Below, in pieces: positions 47,028 to 55,971 of a stretch of 64,000 nt of DNA. This DNA is from Streptomyces liliiviolaceus (lineage in GTDB: Bacteria > Actinomycetota > Actinomycetes > Streptomycetales > Streptomycetaceae). The notes beneath the pieces are model-generated. The model did not search any database. It was not told the DNA's origin and was given only the letters and a program-made list of their open reading frames with translations. Every line of letters starts with the position of its first letter. Position 1 is the first letter of the stretch. Position numbers and translations under genes: made by a program. The DNA lies in the NCBI RefSeq assembly GCF_018070025.1, contig NZ_JAGPYQ010000001.1:7316001-7380000 (forward strand). The letters are read 5' to 3'.

Positions 47028-47083
47028 CGGATCAGTGGTCCATATATTCGGATCAGTGGTCCACTTATATGGATCGCTGATCC
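47028..47083. promoter_or_regulatory. Three operator sites at exact 21-base spacing
   Basis: CGGATCAGTGGTCCA occurs at 47028-47042 and 47049-47063; GGATCGCTGATCC follows at 47071-47083. Each contains a near-palindrome GGATC-n3-GRTCC, with centres at 47035, 47056 and 47077. The constant 21-base step (two helix turns) places all three on one face of the DNA. They lie between the divergent TetR and oxidoreductase genes. Confidence 0.85.
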
Positions 47084-47120
47084 GGATGAGTCTATCCCGC
47101 AGCGCGGGGAGGAGAAGACG

Positions 47121-48146
47121 ATGCCCGCACACACGACGGCACGCACCATGAGGGCGATCCGGCTGCACGAGCACGGCGGCCCCGAAGTGCTGCGCCACGA
47201 CGAGGTGCCGGTGCCCGAGCCGGGACCGGGCGAGGTGCTCGTCCGGGTGCACGCGGTCGGCGTCAATCCGCCGGACTGGTACCTGCGCGGCGGACTGACC
47301 AGCGTGCCCGGCGAGCCGGATTCGACGATCAGCCTGCCGGTGATCCCGGGGACGGACGTCTCGGGCGTCGTCGAGGCCGTCGCCGCGGACGTGACCGGCC
47401 TCGCCGTGGGCGACGAGGTCTTCGGGCTGCTGCGGTTCCCGAGCTTCGACGGCCGCGCGTACGCCGAGTACGTGGCCGCCCGCGCCTCGGATCTCGCGCG
47501 CAAGCCGGCCGGTGTCGACCATGTGCACGCCGCCGGGGCGCCCATGGCCGGGCTGACGGCATGGCAGTTCCTGATCGACGTCGGACACGATCATCCGTCG
47601 CTCTTCCAGGAGGAGCGGCACCGCCCGACGGCACTGGGCCCCGGCACGACGGTGGTCGTCAACGGCGCCGCGGGCGGTGTGGGGCACTTCGCGGTGCAGC
47701 TGGCGAAGTGGAAGGGGGCGCAGGTCGTCGCGGTGGCCTCGGGCGCGCACGAGGCGTTCCTGACCGGGCTGGGCGCCGACCGGTTCATCGACTACACCAC
47801 GAGTCGTCCCGAGGACCTCGTCCACGACGCCGACCTCGTCCTCGACACCGTCGGCGGTCCCCGCAGCAGCCGTTTCCTGCGCACGCTCAAGCGCGGCGGC
47901 GCCCACTTCCCGGTGTTCCTCGGCGAGTTCGACGACGAGGAGGTCGCGAAGCTGGGCGTCACGGTCTCGACCGCCCAGGTCCGCTCGGACGGCGCGCAAC
48001 TCGCTGAACTGGGGCGCCTGCTCGACGCGGGCACGGTGCGCGTCGAGATCGACAGCACGTACGCGCTCGCGGACGCCCGCGCCGCGCACGAACGGGCCGC
48101 CCGAGGACACATCCGGGGCAAGATCGTGCTCACCGTGGCTCCATGA
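47121..48146 (+). CDS. NADP-dependent medium-chain oxidoreductase (quinone reductase-like)
   Basis: 341 residues. GroES-like N-terminal domain (MRAIRLHEHGGPEVLRHDEVPVPEPGPGEVLVRVHAVGVNPPDWYLRGG) and nucleotide-binding motif VVVNGAAGGVGHFAVQLAKWKGAQVVAVAS. No zinc-binding Cys/His set is present, so it is of the zinc-independent quinone oxidoreductase type. GGAGGAG stands ten bases before the ATG. Likely induced when the divergent TetR protein releases its operators on binding a reactive or toxic compound. Confidence 0.92.
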   Translation: MPAHTTARTMRAIRLHEHGGPEVLRHDEVPVPEPGPGEVLVRVHAVGVNPPDWYLRGGLTSVPGEPDSTISLPVIPGTDVSGVVEAVAADVTGLAVGDEVFGLLRFPSFDGRAYAEYVAARASDLARKPAGVDHVHAAGAPMAGLTAWQFLIDVGHDHPSLFQEERHRPTALGPGTTVVVNGAAGGVGHFAVQLAKWKGAQVVAVASGAHEAFLTGLGADRFIDYTTSRPEDLVHDADLVLDTVGGPRSSRFLRTLKRGGAHFPVFLGEFDDEEVAKLGVTVSTAQVRSDGAQLAELGRLLDAGTVRVEIDSTYALADARAAHERAARGHIRGKIVLTVAP

Positions 48147-48209
48147 GCGCGACGCCGTGCCCCCGCGCCCCGTGCCCGTGCCCCCGCGCCCCGGTGAGCC
48201 GGTGACGCC

Positions 48210-49994
48210 TCAGACGCTCTCCGGCGCACGCGCGTCGTCGTCGGCCGCGAGGAACTGCGTGGCGGCGAGTTCGGCGTACAGCGGGTCGCCCGCGACGAGT
48301 TCGCGGTGGGTGCCCACGGCCCGTACCCGCCCGGCGTCCATGACGACGATGCGGTCGGCCATGGTGACGGTGGACAGCCGGTGGGCGACGACCAGGACCG
48401 TGGTGGTCCGGGCGACCTCGGCGACCGTGTCGCGCAGCGCGGCCTCGTTGACGGCGTCGAGCTGGCTGGTGGCCTCGTCGAGGAGCAGCAGCCGGGGCCG
48501 TCGCAGCAGGGCGCGGGCGATGGCCACGCGCTGGCGCTCACCGCCGGAGAGCTTGGTGCCGCGGTGGCCGACGAGCGTGTCCACCCCCTTCGGCAGCTTC
48601 TCGACGAGCGCGTCGAGCCGGGTCGTCCTGAGCGCGCGCAGCAGTTCGTCCTCGTCGGCGTCGGGGTTGCCGAGCAGGAGGTTGTCGCGGAGGCTGCCGG
48701 AGAGGACGGGCGCGTCCTGCTCGACATAGCCGATGGCCGACCGGAGCCCGGAGACGTCCCAGTCGGTGAGGTCGCGGCCGTCCAGCGCGATGGTCCCCCG
48801 GTCGGGGTCGTAGAACCGCTCGATGAGCGAGAACACGGTGGTCTTGCCCGCGCCCGACGGCCCCACGAAGGCGGTCATGCCGCGCGGGGGTACGGCGAAG
48901 GTCACGCCGTGGTGGACGTAGGGCAGGTCCTCGGCGTACCGGAAGCGGACGTCCTCGAAGGCTATGGAGGCCGGTTCGGCGCCGGGACCTGGCAGGGGCG
49001 CGGGCTCGGTGGCCGGTTCGGCGGGCAGCCGGCGCGCCTCCTCGATGCGGGCCAGGGCGGCCGATCCTGTCTGGTACTGGGCGACCGCTCCGACGACCTG
49101 CTGGATCGGCGACATCAGGTAGAAGACGTACAGCAGGAAGGCGACGAGTGTGCCGATGTCGACGGCCCCGGTCGCGACCCGCGCGCCGCCGACGGCGAGG
49201 ACGGTGATGAACGCGATCTGCATGGAGAGTCCGGCCGTGTTCCCCGCCAGCGCCGACCACTTGGCGGCCCGCACGCTCTGCCGCCAGGACTCCTCGGCAG
49301 CCGCGTGCACGATCCGCTCCTCGCGGTGCTCGGCGCCGGACGCCTTGATGGTGCGCAGCGCGCCCAGGGTCCGCTCCAGCGAGGCGCCCATGGCCCCGAC
49401 CGCGTCCTGGGCGCGCCGGCTGGCCTTGTTGATGCGCGGCACGATCACCCCGATCACCGTGCCCGCCCCGACGACCACCCCCAGCGTGACGGCTGTCAGG
49501 ACCGGGTCGACGAACCCCATCATCACCAGTGTCGCGAGCAGGGTGAGCCCGCCCGTGCCGAGCCCGACCAGCGAGTCGGTGGTGACCTCCCGCAGCAGGG
49601 TGGTGTCCGAGGTGATCCGGGCCATCAGGTCCCCGGGCTCGCTCTTGTCGACGGCGGATATCCGCAGGCGCAGCAGATGCGAGACGAGCCCCCGCCGCGC
49701 CCCGAGCACGACGGACTCGGCGGTGTACCGCAGCACGTACGAACCCAGCGCGCCGATCATGGCGTTGGCGACGACGAGCCCCGACATGGCCAGCAGCGCG
49801 CCGGTGATCGCCCGGTCGTGCCCCAGGTCGTCGATCAGCGTCCTGGCGACCAGCGGCAGCGCGAGCCCGGCGGCCCCGGTCAGCAGCGACAGCACGGCAC
49901 CGAGCAACAGCGTCCAGCGGTACGGGCGTACGTAGGCGAGGAGCAGCCGCCACGACGGTGTGGCTGCCGGGTCGGACGGCTGGGACTGCGGCAC
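48210..49994 (-). CDS. ABC exporter, fused membrane and ATPase domains
   Basis: 594 residues, GTG start. Six helices in the N-terminal about 320 residues ([23 protein letters not shown] and others), then the ATPase domain with [25 protein letters not shown] and [12 protein letters not shown]. It works as a homodimer or heterodimer; no partner gene is adjacent. Drug, lipid or peptide export is possible. Confidence 0.92.
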   Translation of the reverse strand: MPQSQPSDPAATPSWRLLLAYVRPYRWTLLLGAVLSLLTGAAGLALPLVARTLIDDLGHDRAITGALLAMSGLVVANAMIGALGSYVLRYTAESVVLGARRGLVSHLLRLRISAVDKSEPGDLMARITSDTTLLREVTTDSLVGLGTGGLTLLATLVMMGFVDPVLTAVTLGVVVGAGTVIGVIVPRINKASRRAQDAVGAMGASLERTLGALRTIKASGAEHREERIVHAAAEESWRQSVRAAKWSALAGNTAGLSMQIAFITVLAVGGARVATGAVDIGTLVAFLLYVFYLMSPIQQVVGAVAQYQTGSAALARIEEARRLPAEPATEPAPLPGPGAEPASIAFEDVRFRYAEDLPYVHHGVTFAVPPRGMTAFVGPSGAGKTTVFSLIERFYDPDRGTIALDGRDLTDWDVSGLRSAIGYVEQDAPVLSGSLRDNLLLGNPDADEDELLRALRTTRLDALVEKLPKGVDTLVGHRGTKLSGGERQRVAIARALLRRPRLLLLDEATSQLDAVNEAALRDTVAEVARTTTVLVVAHRLSTVTMADRIVVMDAGRVRAVGTHRELVAGDPLYAELAATQFLAADDDARAPESV

Positions 49995-50093
49995 GGTACT
50001 CCCCCTGAACTTCCCCTGGGTGAAAGGTCAGATGAAGTATCGCCGATGCCACTGACAGCGCCGCGGCAGGTTCCCGCCCGGGCTCGGCGTCCG

Positions 50094-51776
50094 CTACGGC
50101 GTCCGCCCGGCCGCCGCACCGCCCCCGCCGTCGGCACCGCGCTCGCCGTCGGCGCCGACGGCGGTCAGCCGCAGCACGGTGCCCTCGCCGTTCGCCGAGA
50201 GGAGGAGGGTGCCGTCCGGTGCCACGGCGAGACCGGCGAACGGGCGGGGCGAACCGGGCATGCCCTCGACGAACAGCGCGGGTTGGGCGCGGGTGATGCC
50301 CGGCGGCAGGCCGACGGGGAGGTCCTCGGCGTCGACGCGGCTCTCCCCCGTGCCGAGCGAGACGGCCCGCAGGCACCGGCCCAGTGTGTCCACCGTGAAC
50401 AACTCGTCGCCGCGCACGACGAGTCCCTGCGGCGCGCCCAGTCCTTCGGCGACGGTCACCACCTCGCCGTCGCCGTCGATCCGGAGCACCGCCCCGAGCC
50501 GGTCGTCGCTGACGTGACAGCGGCCCTCGGCGTCGAAGGCGACGTCCACGGGATGCCGTAGTCCCTCGGCCAGCACGGTGACGGCGTCGGTCTCGTCCAT
50601 GCGGATGACGCGGCCCGCGCCCGTCTCGGCGACCACGAGCGCCCCGTCCGGTGCGACGGCGATCCCGGTGGGCCGGTCCAGCCCCCGCACCCGTACGCGC
50701 GTGGTCCTGCGCACGGGATCGTACGTACGGATGTCGCCGTACTCCGAGGCGAAGTGCAGGAGGCCGTCGTCGGCGGTGATGCCGTGCACGAAGGTCTGGA
50801 GTTCATGGGTGAGCACGCCGCTTGAGTCGCCCTCACCGGAGTCGCCGGGGCTCGCGAGGCGGTAGTGGTCGGCCGCGTACACCGTGCCCCGCGGGTCGAC
50901 CGTGACCCCGAAGGGGCCGCTGAGGCCGCGGGGGACGATCTCCCGGGTGCGGCCGTCCTCGTGCATCTCGGTGACGCCGCCGCTGCCGAAGCTGGAGACG
51001 TACATGCGGTTCTCCGCGTCGAAGGCCGCGTTGTCGAGCCCGACCACCCCGCTGACGACGACCGTACGCGCCCCGGTGGCCAGGTCGATACGGGTCACGA
51101 TGCCGGCCGGACCGCGGGAGAGGACGACGAGGACGCCTCCCTTGTCGAAGCGGACCGCGACCGGGTCGTCGACGTGCTCGGCGAACAGTTCGGGCACGCC
51201 CCCGTCGGGCGGGATCCGCCAGACCTGGTTGCCGATCATGTGCGGGTAGTAGAGGAAGCCGTCCGGGCCGAGCTGCATCGCGTTGCCCAGGGCCAGTCCG
51301 TCGGTCAGGACCACCGGGTCGCCGCCGTCGGGGAAGAGTTCCAGCAGGCGGCCGTTCATCCGCATCTCGTTGACGAAGAGCCGGTCGCCCACGCAGGTGA
51401 TGCCGTTGGGCACCCGCACCTCGTCCGACACGAGGGTGTACGTGCCGTCGGGGGTACGCCGCCACACGCGCCCCGGTGTCAGGTCGGCGATGTACATGGA
51501 GCCGTCCGCCCCGAAGGCGAGGTCGTCGGGTGCCTGGACCGGGCCGTCCTGCTCCACGACGACGTCCACGTCACCGGAGGCGGGGTCCACCGCGCTGATC
51601 CGCCCGGCCAGGAACTGCGCCACGTACAGCCGTCCGTCGGGGCCGAAGGTGACGCCGTTCGAACCCCACAGCCGGTTCGGCGGGTTGAGCCGGTCGCTGT
51701 GCCAGCGGCGGCTCGTCACCCGCCGGCCGCCCGTGTCGTCGAAGCGGCTGGGGCCCGTGCTCGTCACCGGCCGCAT
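50094..51776 (-). CDS. Double SMP-30/gluconolactonase-like beta-propeller protein
   Basis: 560 residues, about twice the usual SMP-30 length, with two sets of blades each made of repeats like NGVTFGPDGRLYVAQFLAGRI, DDLAFGADGSMYIADL, TGIAVAPDGALVVAETGAGRVIRMD. It is predicted to be a lactonase or similar metal-dependent hydrolase. Metal ligands cannot be assigned with certainty. The ATG overlaps the stop of the monooxygenase gene (TGATG; a GTG three bases before is also possible). Tight coupling suggests that it acts on the product of the monooxygenase. Confidence 0.83.
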   Translation of the reverse strand: MRPVTSTGPSRFDDTGGRRVTSRRWHSDRLNPPNRLWGSNGVTFGPDGRLYVAQFLAGRISAVDPASGDVDVVVEQDGPVQAPDDLAFGADGSMYIADLTPGRVWRRTPDGTYTLVSDEVRVPNGITCVGDRLFVNEMRMNGRLLELFPDGGDPVVLTDGLALGNAMQLGPDGFLYYPHMIGNQVWRIPPDGGVPELFAEHVDDPVAVRFDKGGVLVVLSRGPAGIVTRIDLATGARTVVVSGVVGLDNAAFDAENRMYVSSFGSGGVTEMHEDGRTREIVPRGLSGPFGVTVDPRGTVYAADHYRLASPGDSGEGDSSGVLTHELQTFVHGITADDGLLHFASEYGDIRTYDPVRRTTRVRVRGLDRPTGIAVAPDGALVVAETGAGRVIRMDETDAVTVLAEGLRHPVDVAFDAEGRCHVSDDRLGAVLRIDGDGEVVTVAEGLGAPQGLVVRGDELFTVDTLGRCLRAVSLGTGESRVDAEDLPVGLPPGITRAQPALFVEGMPGSPRPFAGLAVAPDGTLLLSANGEGTVLRLTAVGADGERGADGGGGAAAGRTP

Positions 51777-53650
51777 CACCGGCCGCCCTCCCCGTCGACG
51801 AGGACGTCGTCCATACCGCCGTCCGCGCGCCACCGCCTGAGCAGTTCGTGGAAGGCGACAGGGCCGTCGCCGTACGACTCGCTGCGCTGCCGGGGCCTGC
51901 CCTCGTTGTTGTAGTAGCCGGGGGTGCACTCGGCCTGGAAGGCGTAGAGGTCCGCGGCCTTCTCACGGATCGTGGCGACCCAGGCGGTCTCGGCCTCGAC
52001 GGTCGGCTCCACGTACCGCGCCCGCCGCTCGCGTGCCTCGGCGATCACCTCGGCGACGTGGGTGGCCTGTTCGTCGAGGATGTGGACGTAGTTCACGGCG
52101 CTGGCGTTCTGCAGCGGGCCGAGCTGGAAGAGGTTGGGGAAGCCGTTGCTGTAGAAGCCGTGGAGTGTCCTGGCCCCCTGCCGCCAGTCGTCGGGCAGCC
52201 GGGCGCCGCCCCTGCCGTGCACGGGGAGGCGGCCCGAGAGGATCCCCGAGACGCCGACCTCGAAGCCGGTCGCGAAGATGACGCAGTCGACCTCGTACGC
52301 GGTACCGCCGACCACGACGGCGTTCTCGGTGATGCGCTCGACACCCCCGTGGTCGGCGGTGTCGACGAGCGTCACGTTGGGCCGGTTGAACGTGTCCAGG
52401 TAGTGGTCGCTGAACGTGGGCCGCTTGCACATGTACCGGTACCAGGGCTTGAGCGCCTCGGCCGTCGACGGGTCCTCGACGACGGAGTCCACCCGGTCCC
52501 GGATCTCGTTCATCTTCTGGAAGTCGGCCAGTTCGTCCAGGCGCTCCCGTTCCTCCGTGGGGAGGTCCGCGTAGTTGTCGGTCGGGATGAGGTTCTGCAG
52601 CAGCCGGGCGCTGCTGGTCCAGCCGTCTGCCACCAGGTCCTCCCCGGCGGGTGAACCGGTCACGGTCCGCAGGAAGTTGTCCCTGCGGTGCCGCTGCCAG
52701 CCCGGTTCGAGCGACTTCGCCCACCCGGGGTCCGTGGGCCGCTGGCCGCGCACGTCCACGGAGGACGGCGTGCGCTGGAACACGTACAACTGCCGTGCGT
52801 CGCGGCCCAGATGGGGCACGACCTGGATGGCGGTCGCGCCGGTGCCGATCAGGGCCACCCGCTTGTCGGCGAGCCGGTCGAGGTTCCCCGTCGCGTCGCC
52901 GCCGGTGTACGCGTAGTCCCAGCGGCTGGTGTGGAAGGTGTGGCCGGTGAAGGTCTCGATGCCCGTGATGCCGGGGAGTTTCGCCTGGCTGAGCGTGCCG
53001 CTGGAGATCACCACATGGCGGGCCCGTACGCGGTCGCCGCGGTCGGTGGAGACCACCCACTCCGACTCGGCCTCGTCCCAGCGCAGTTCGGTGACCAGGG
53101 TGCGGAAGCAGGCTCCGTCGTACAGGTCGAAGTGGCGCGCGATCGCCCGCGCGTGCTGCCGGATCTCCTCGCCGGGGGCGTACTTCCACTCGGGGATGTG
53201 GCCGACCTCTTCGAGCAGCGGCATGTAGACGTACGACTCGATGTCGCAGTGGATGCCCGGGTAGCGGTTCCAGTACCAGGTGCCTCCGAAGTCGCCGGCC
53301 TTCTCGATGACGCGGATCGACCCGACGCCCGCCTGGCGCAGCCGCGCGCCGGCCAGCAGACCGCCGAATCCGCCGCCGACGACGACCGCTTCGACCCGGT
53401 CGTGCAGCGGCTCCCGGGTGAACTCGGCGCTCTCCACGTACGGATCGTCCGCGTAGTAGCCGAACTCGCCCGCGATACGGCGGTACTGGGCGTTTCCCTC
53501 GGGACGGATACGGCGCTCGCGCTCGGCGCGGTATCGCGCACGGAGGGCGTCCGGGTCGAACCCGAGCGCGTCCGGGCCGGAACCGGGGTCGGCACCGGGG
53601 TCGGCACCGGGGTCGGGTGCGTCGGACGAGGCGTGGGGGGTGGGGGGCAT
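51776..53650 (-). CDS. Baeyer-Villiger-type flavin monooxygenase
   Basis: 624 residues. FAD-binding GGGFGGLLAG and NADPH-binding GTGATAIQV Rossmann motifs flank FTGHTFHTSRWD, which fits the FxGxxxHxxxW fingerprint of type I Baeyer-Villiger monooxygenases. The N-terminal extension (residues 1-85) and the C-terminal ECTPGYYNNEG block resemble the cyclopentadecanone/phenylacetone monooxygenase branch. It should insert oxygen next to a ketone to make an ester or lactone. AGAAGGACAGGT precedes the ATG. The first 30 residues are a Gly/Ala/Asp/Pro tandem repeat. Confidence 0.92.
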   Translation of the reverse strand: MPPTPHASSDAPDPGADPGADPGSGPDALGFDPDALRARYRAERERRIRPEGNAQYRRIAGEFGYYADDPYVESAEFTREPLHDRVEAVVVGGGFGGLLAGARLRQAGVGSIRVIEKAGDFGGTWYWNRYPGIHCDIESYVYMPLLEEVGHIPEWKYAPGEEIRQHARAIARHFDLYDGACFRTLVTELRWDEAESEWVVSTDRGDRVRARHVVISSGTLSQAKLPGITGIETFTGHTFHTSRWDYAYTGGDATGNLDRLADKRVALIGTGATAIQVVPHLGRDARQLYVFQRTPSSVDVRGQRPTDPGWAKSLEPGWQRHRRDNFLRTVTGSPAGEDLVADGWTSSARLLQNLIPTDNYADLPTEERERLDELADFQKMNEIRDRVDSVVEDPSTAEALKPWYRYMCKRPTFSDHYLDTFNRPNVTLVDTADHGGVERITENAVVVGGTAYEVDCVIFATGFEVGVSGILSGRLPVHGRGGARLPDDWRQGARTLHGFYSNGFPNLFQLGPLQNASAVNYVHILDEQATHVAEVIAEARERRARYVEPTVEAETAWVATIREKAADLYAFQAECTPGYYNNEGRPRQRSESYGDGPVAFHELLRRWRADGGMDDVLVDGEGGR

Positions 53651-53687
53651 ACCTGTCCTTCTGATGTGGGGGGGGGACGGCGACCTC

Positions 53688-53697
53688 TGTGATCACA
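53688..53697. promoter_or_regulatory. TGTGATCACA palindrome upstream of the monooxygenase operon
   Basis: A perfect 10-base palindrome, 38 bases before the monooxygenase start. A run of nine G (53668-53676) lies between it and the start codon. Confidence 0.4.
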
Positions 53698-53792
53698 TGC
53701 AACCGGAACGGACTGACGGCTCACGGCCGGTGACCTGACGGGAAGCTGACGTGACCCGGATCACACCCTCTCGCCACGGGAAGGGGCAGGAC

Positions 53793-54548
53793 TCAGTGGC
53801 CGAGGCGGTAGCCGAAGCCCCGGCGCGTATGGATCAGTGAGGGCTGCTCCTGGTCCACCTTGTGGCGGACGCGCGAGACGAGCTTCTCGATCGCGTTGCC
53901 GGCCCGTGCCTCCCCCCAGACATGGAGGCAGATCTGCTCCTTGGACAGGACGCGTTCCGCGTTGACCAGCAGATGGCGCAGCAGCCGGTACTCGGCCGGG
54001 GTGAGGTCGAGCGCCCGCCGGCCGCGCCAGGCCTGACAGGTGCCGTCGTCGAGCGCGAGATCGCCGTAGCACGGCCCCTGGCGCACCGGTTCACGGCCGC
54101 GCAGTAACACATGGACCCTGGCGAGGACTTCGGAGATCCGGAACGGCAGGGTGACGTAGTCCGCCTGCCCCAGGCCGAGTTCGGGCACCAGGGCCCCCAG
54201 CGTCTCGTACGGGGCCAGGAAGAGGACCGGCGGACGGTCGGCCGGGCGGAACCGGCGACCCTCCCCCAGGCTCTCGACATCCGGGACCGTCACGTCGAAC
54301 AGGACCAGGTCGAAGCGGCCCTCCGCCAGCCGCAGCATCCCCCGGGCGCCGGTACGCGCGACGGTCACCCGGTAGTCGGCCAACTCCAGGGTGGTCGTCA
54401 GCAGATCGGCGACCGCCGGATCGTGGACCACGACCAGGAGGTGCTGCCCCGCCCCGCGCGCGGGCACGGACACGTCGGCCCCGGTCACGTACTCCCCGAC
54501 GGCGCCGCCCGCTCCGTACACCCGGTCCATCTCGTCCATCCCGCCCAT
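53793..54548 (-). CDS. OmpR-type response regulator with an incomplete receiver
   Basis: 251 residues from ATG 54548 (GAGGTG upstream). Receiver domain with the phospho-acceptor Asp in FDLVLFDVTVPD. The first acidic pair is reduced (VVVHDP instead of VVDDDP), and the conserved Lys (YVTKPF) is Leu in YVTLPF. The C-terminal winged helix DLTPAEYRLLRHLLVNAERVLSKEQICLHVWG and GFGYRLGH is normal. It probably works without classical phosphorylation. No kinase gene is adjacent; it is divergent from a MarR gene. Confidence 0.88.
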   Translation of the reverse strand: MGGMDEMDRVYGAGGAVGEYVTGADVSVPARGAGQHLLVVVHDPAVADLLTTTLELADYRVTVARTGARGMLRLAEGRFDLVLFDVTVPDVESLGEGRRFRPADRPPVLFLAPYETLGALVPELGLGQADYVTLPFRISEVLARVHVLLRGREPVRQGPCYGDLALDDGTCQAWRGRRALDLTPAEYRLLRHLLVNAERVLSKEQICLHVWGEARAGNAIEKLVSRVRHKVDQEQPSLIHTRRGFGYRLGH

Positions 54549-54573
54549 CGCACGCACCTCGTCCGCGAAGAGC

Positions 54574-54608
54574 ATATGCATCATGCACAATACGTGTCGG
54601 ATGCATAT
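54574..54608. promoter_or_regulatory. Candidate MarR operator between divergent regulator genes
   Basis: ATATGCATC (54574-54582) and its exact reverse complement (54600-54608) are 17 bases apart, in the only AT-rich stretch of this neighbourhood. The site lies nine bases before the MarR ATG at 54617 and 26 bases upstream of the response regulator start. Confidence 0.65.
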
Positions 54609-54616
54609 TTGATGTC

Positions 54617-55141
54617 ATGTCTGATGCCCCTGGCCGCGGGACCGGACGCATGGCCGGGGCGAGAGTCAGCTCCGGGGAAGGACCGGCGACCGACATGGAC
54701 AAGCCCACCCACCTGATCGAGTTCGAGACGATGCTGCTCGGGCGGCACCTCTATCTGAACTCGCCCCGGGCCGGCGGTCGCCTCGAACGCAGCGCGTACA
54801 TCGTGCTCAGCCGCATCCGGATGGAGGGCCCGATGTCCATCGGCCAGCTCAGCGACGCCTTCGGCCTGGACGCCTCCACGCTCAACCGGCAGACCGCGGC
54901 CATGCTCCGCGCCCACCTCGTCGAACGCATCGCGGACCCCGAAGGCGGCATCGCGCGCAAGTTCCGGATCACCGCGGAGGGCGAGCGGCGGCTCGACACC
55001 CACCGCCGGGAGAGCGTCCAGGGGCTGGAGCGGGTGATGGCCGGGTGGGAGCCGGAGGAGGTCGCCGCCTTCGCCGCGTATCTCAAGCGGTTCAACACGG
55101 ACATCGAGAACCTGGACGAGCGTCCCTGGCCGCGCCCCTGA
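54617..55141 (+). CDS. MarR family transcriptional regulator
   Basis: Up to 174 residues. The winged helix is LERSAYIVLSRIRMEGPMSIGQLSDAFGLDASTLNRQTAAMLRAHLVERIADPEGG, ending ARKFRITAEGERRL. A second ATG at 54695 (MDKPTHLIEFETMLLG) would give 148 residues, the usual MarR length; it has GGGGAAGGA at a rather long distance. From 54617 the message would be nearly leaderless. Likely binds the ATATGCATC inverted repeat and controls the divergent response regulator. Confidence 0.88.
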   Translation: MSDAPGRGTGRMAGARVSSGEGPATDMDKPTHLIEFETMLLGRHLYLNSPRAGGRLERSAYIVLSRIRMEGPMSIGQLSDAFGLDASTLNRQTAAMLRAHLVERIADPEGGIARKFRITAEGERRLDTHRRESVQGLERVMAGWEPEEVAAFAAYLKRFNTDIENLDERPWPRP

Positions 55142-55157
55142 CTGCGCCTACGCCCGC

Positions 55158-55194
55158 CCCGGCCCGTGGGGCGTCGCGCGTCCCACGGGCCGGG
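55158..55194. terminator. Bidirectional terminator between the MarR and YcnI genes
   Basis: Perfect 13-base arms, 55158-55170 and 55182-55194, with an 11-base loop, between two convergent stop codons. Confidence 0.85.
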
Positions 55195-55200
55195 TGGGGG

Positions 55201-55971
55201 TCAGCCGCCGGTGGCGGAGGCGCGGCGCTTGGTCAGCCACCACGCCCCGCCGCCGAGGACGAGCACCGCGGCGATCGCGCCGCCGACGAGCAGCCCCGTG
55301 GACGAACCGTCGTCGTCCTTCTTGGCCGCGGACTTCTCCCCGGCCCCGGCGGCCGTGGTCGCGGTCGATGTCGCCTCGGCCGACGGCGTCGGGCTGGGAG
55401 TGGGACTCGCGCTGGGGCTGGGGGCGATGGGGGTCGCGCCCGGTGCCGCGGCCTTCAGCTTCAGGAGCGGGGCGGGCTGTTCCCCCTCCTCCCCGTCCTT
55501 GGGCAGTTCGATCCAGCGGGAGATCTCACCGTCGCTGTAGGTCTCCACGGTCTTGAAGGCCACCTCGTCGGCGTCCGGGAGCTGCCGGACCTTCACCTCG
55601 TACTCGGCGTCGACACCGGTCTTGAGCGCCGGACCGCCGACCACGTAACCGTCGGCGGTCGTCTTGAGGCTCCAGCCCTTGGGGGCCTTGCCGAGCGACA
55701 CGTCGGCCGGTGCGATCCCCTTCGGCAGCACGACCCGCACCTCGCGGAAGCCCGCGGAGGCGGACTCCGCCTCGGAGACGAAGGTGAGGGTGACGTTCTC
55801 GGCGAGGGCCTGCGCCTTGTCGGCCTCGGCCTCCGCGTGCGCGGCGGCGGGTCCCGCGAGCGCGAGGACGGCCGCCAGCGCGGCGGCGCCGGTCAGCGCG
55901 GCACGGCGAAGGTTCGTGGACACGGACGAGGACTTGGTGAACGTCGTGGGCTTGGGCATGGACGTGGACAC
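55201..55971 (-). CDS. YcnI-like (DUF1775) secreted copper-binding protein
   Basis: 256 residues, GTG start with AGGAG eight bases upstream. The signal peptide ends AGPAAA before His45, so the mature protein would begin with His, as in the copper-binding histidine site of YcnI. The domain FREVRVVLPKGIAPADVSLGKAPKGWSLKTTADGYVVGG ... FKTVETYSDGEISRWIELP is DUF1775. A Thr/Ser/Pro-rich stalk and a C-terminal helix (GLLVGGAIAAVLVLGGGAWWLTKRR) anchor it to the membrane. Encoded behind a His-rich membrane protein. Confidence 0.87.
   Translation of the reverse strand: MSTSMPKPTTFTKSSSVSTNLRRAALTGAAALAAVLALAGPAAAHAEAEADKAQALAENVTLTFVSEAESASAGFREVRVVLPKGIAPADVSLGKAPKGWSLKTTADGYVVGGPALKTGVDAEYEVKVRQLPDADEVAFKTVETYSDGEISRWIELPKDGEEGEQPAPLLKLKAAAPGATPIAPSPSASPTPSPTPSAEATSTATTAAGAGEKSAAKKDDDGSSTGLLVGGAIAAVLVLGGGAWWLTKRRASATGG

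Noticed and set aside
53688..53697. CRP-type binding site TGTGATCACA
   Set aside because: CRP sites need a six-base spacer between TGTGA and TCACA; here there is none. Kept only as an unassigned palindrome.
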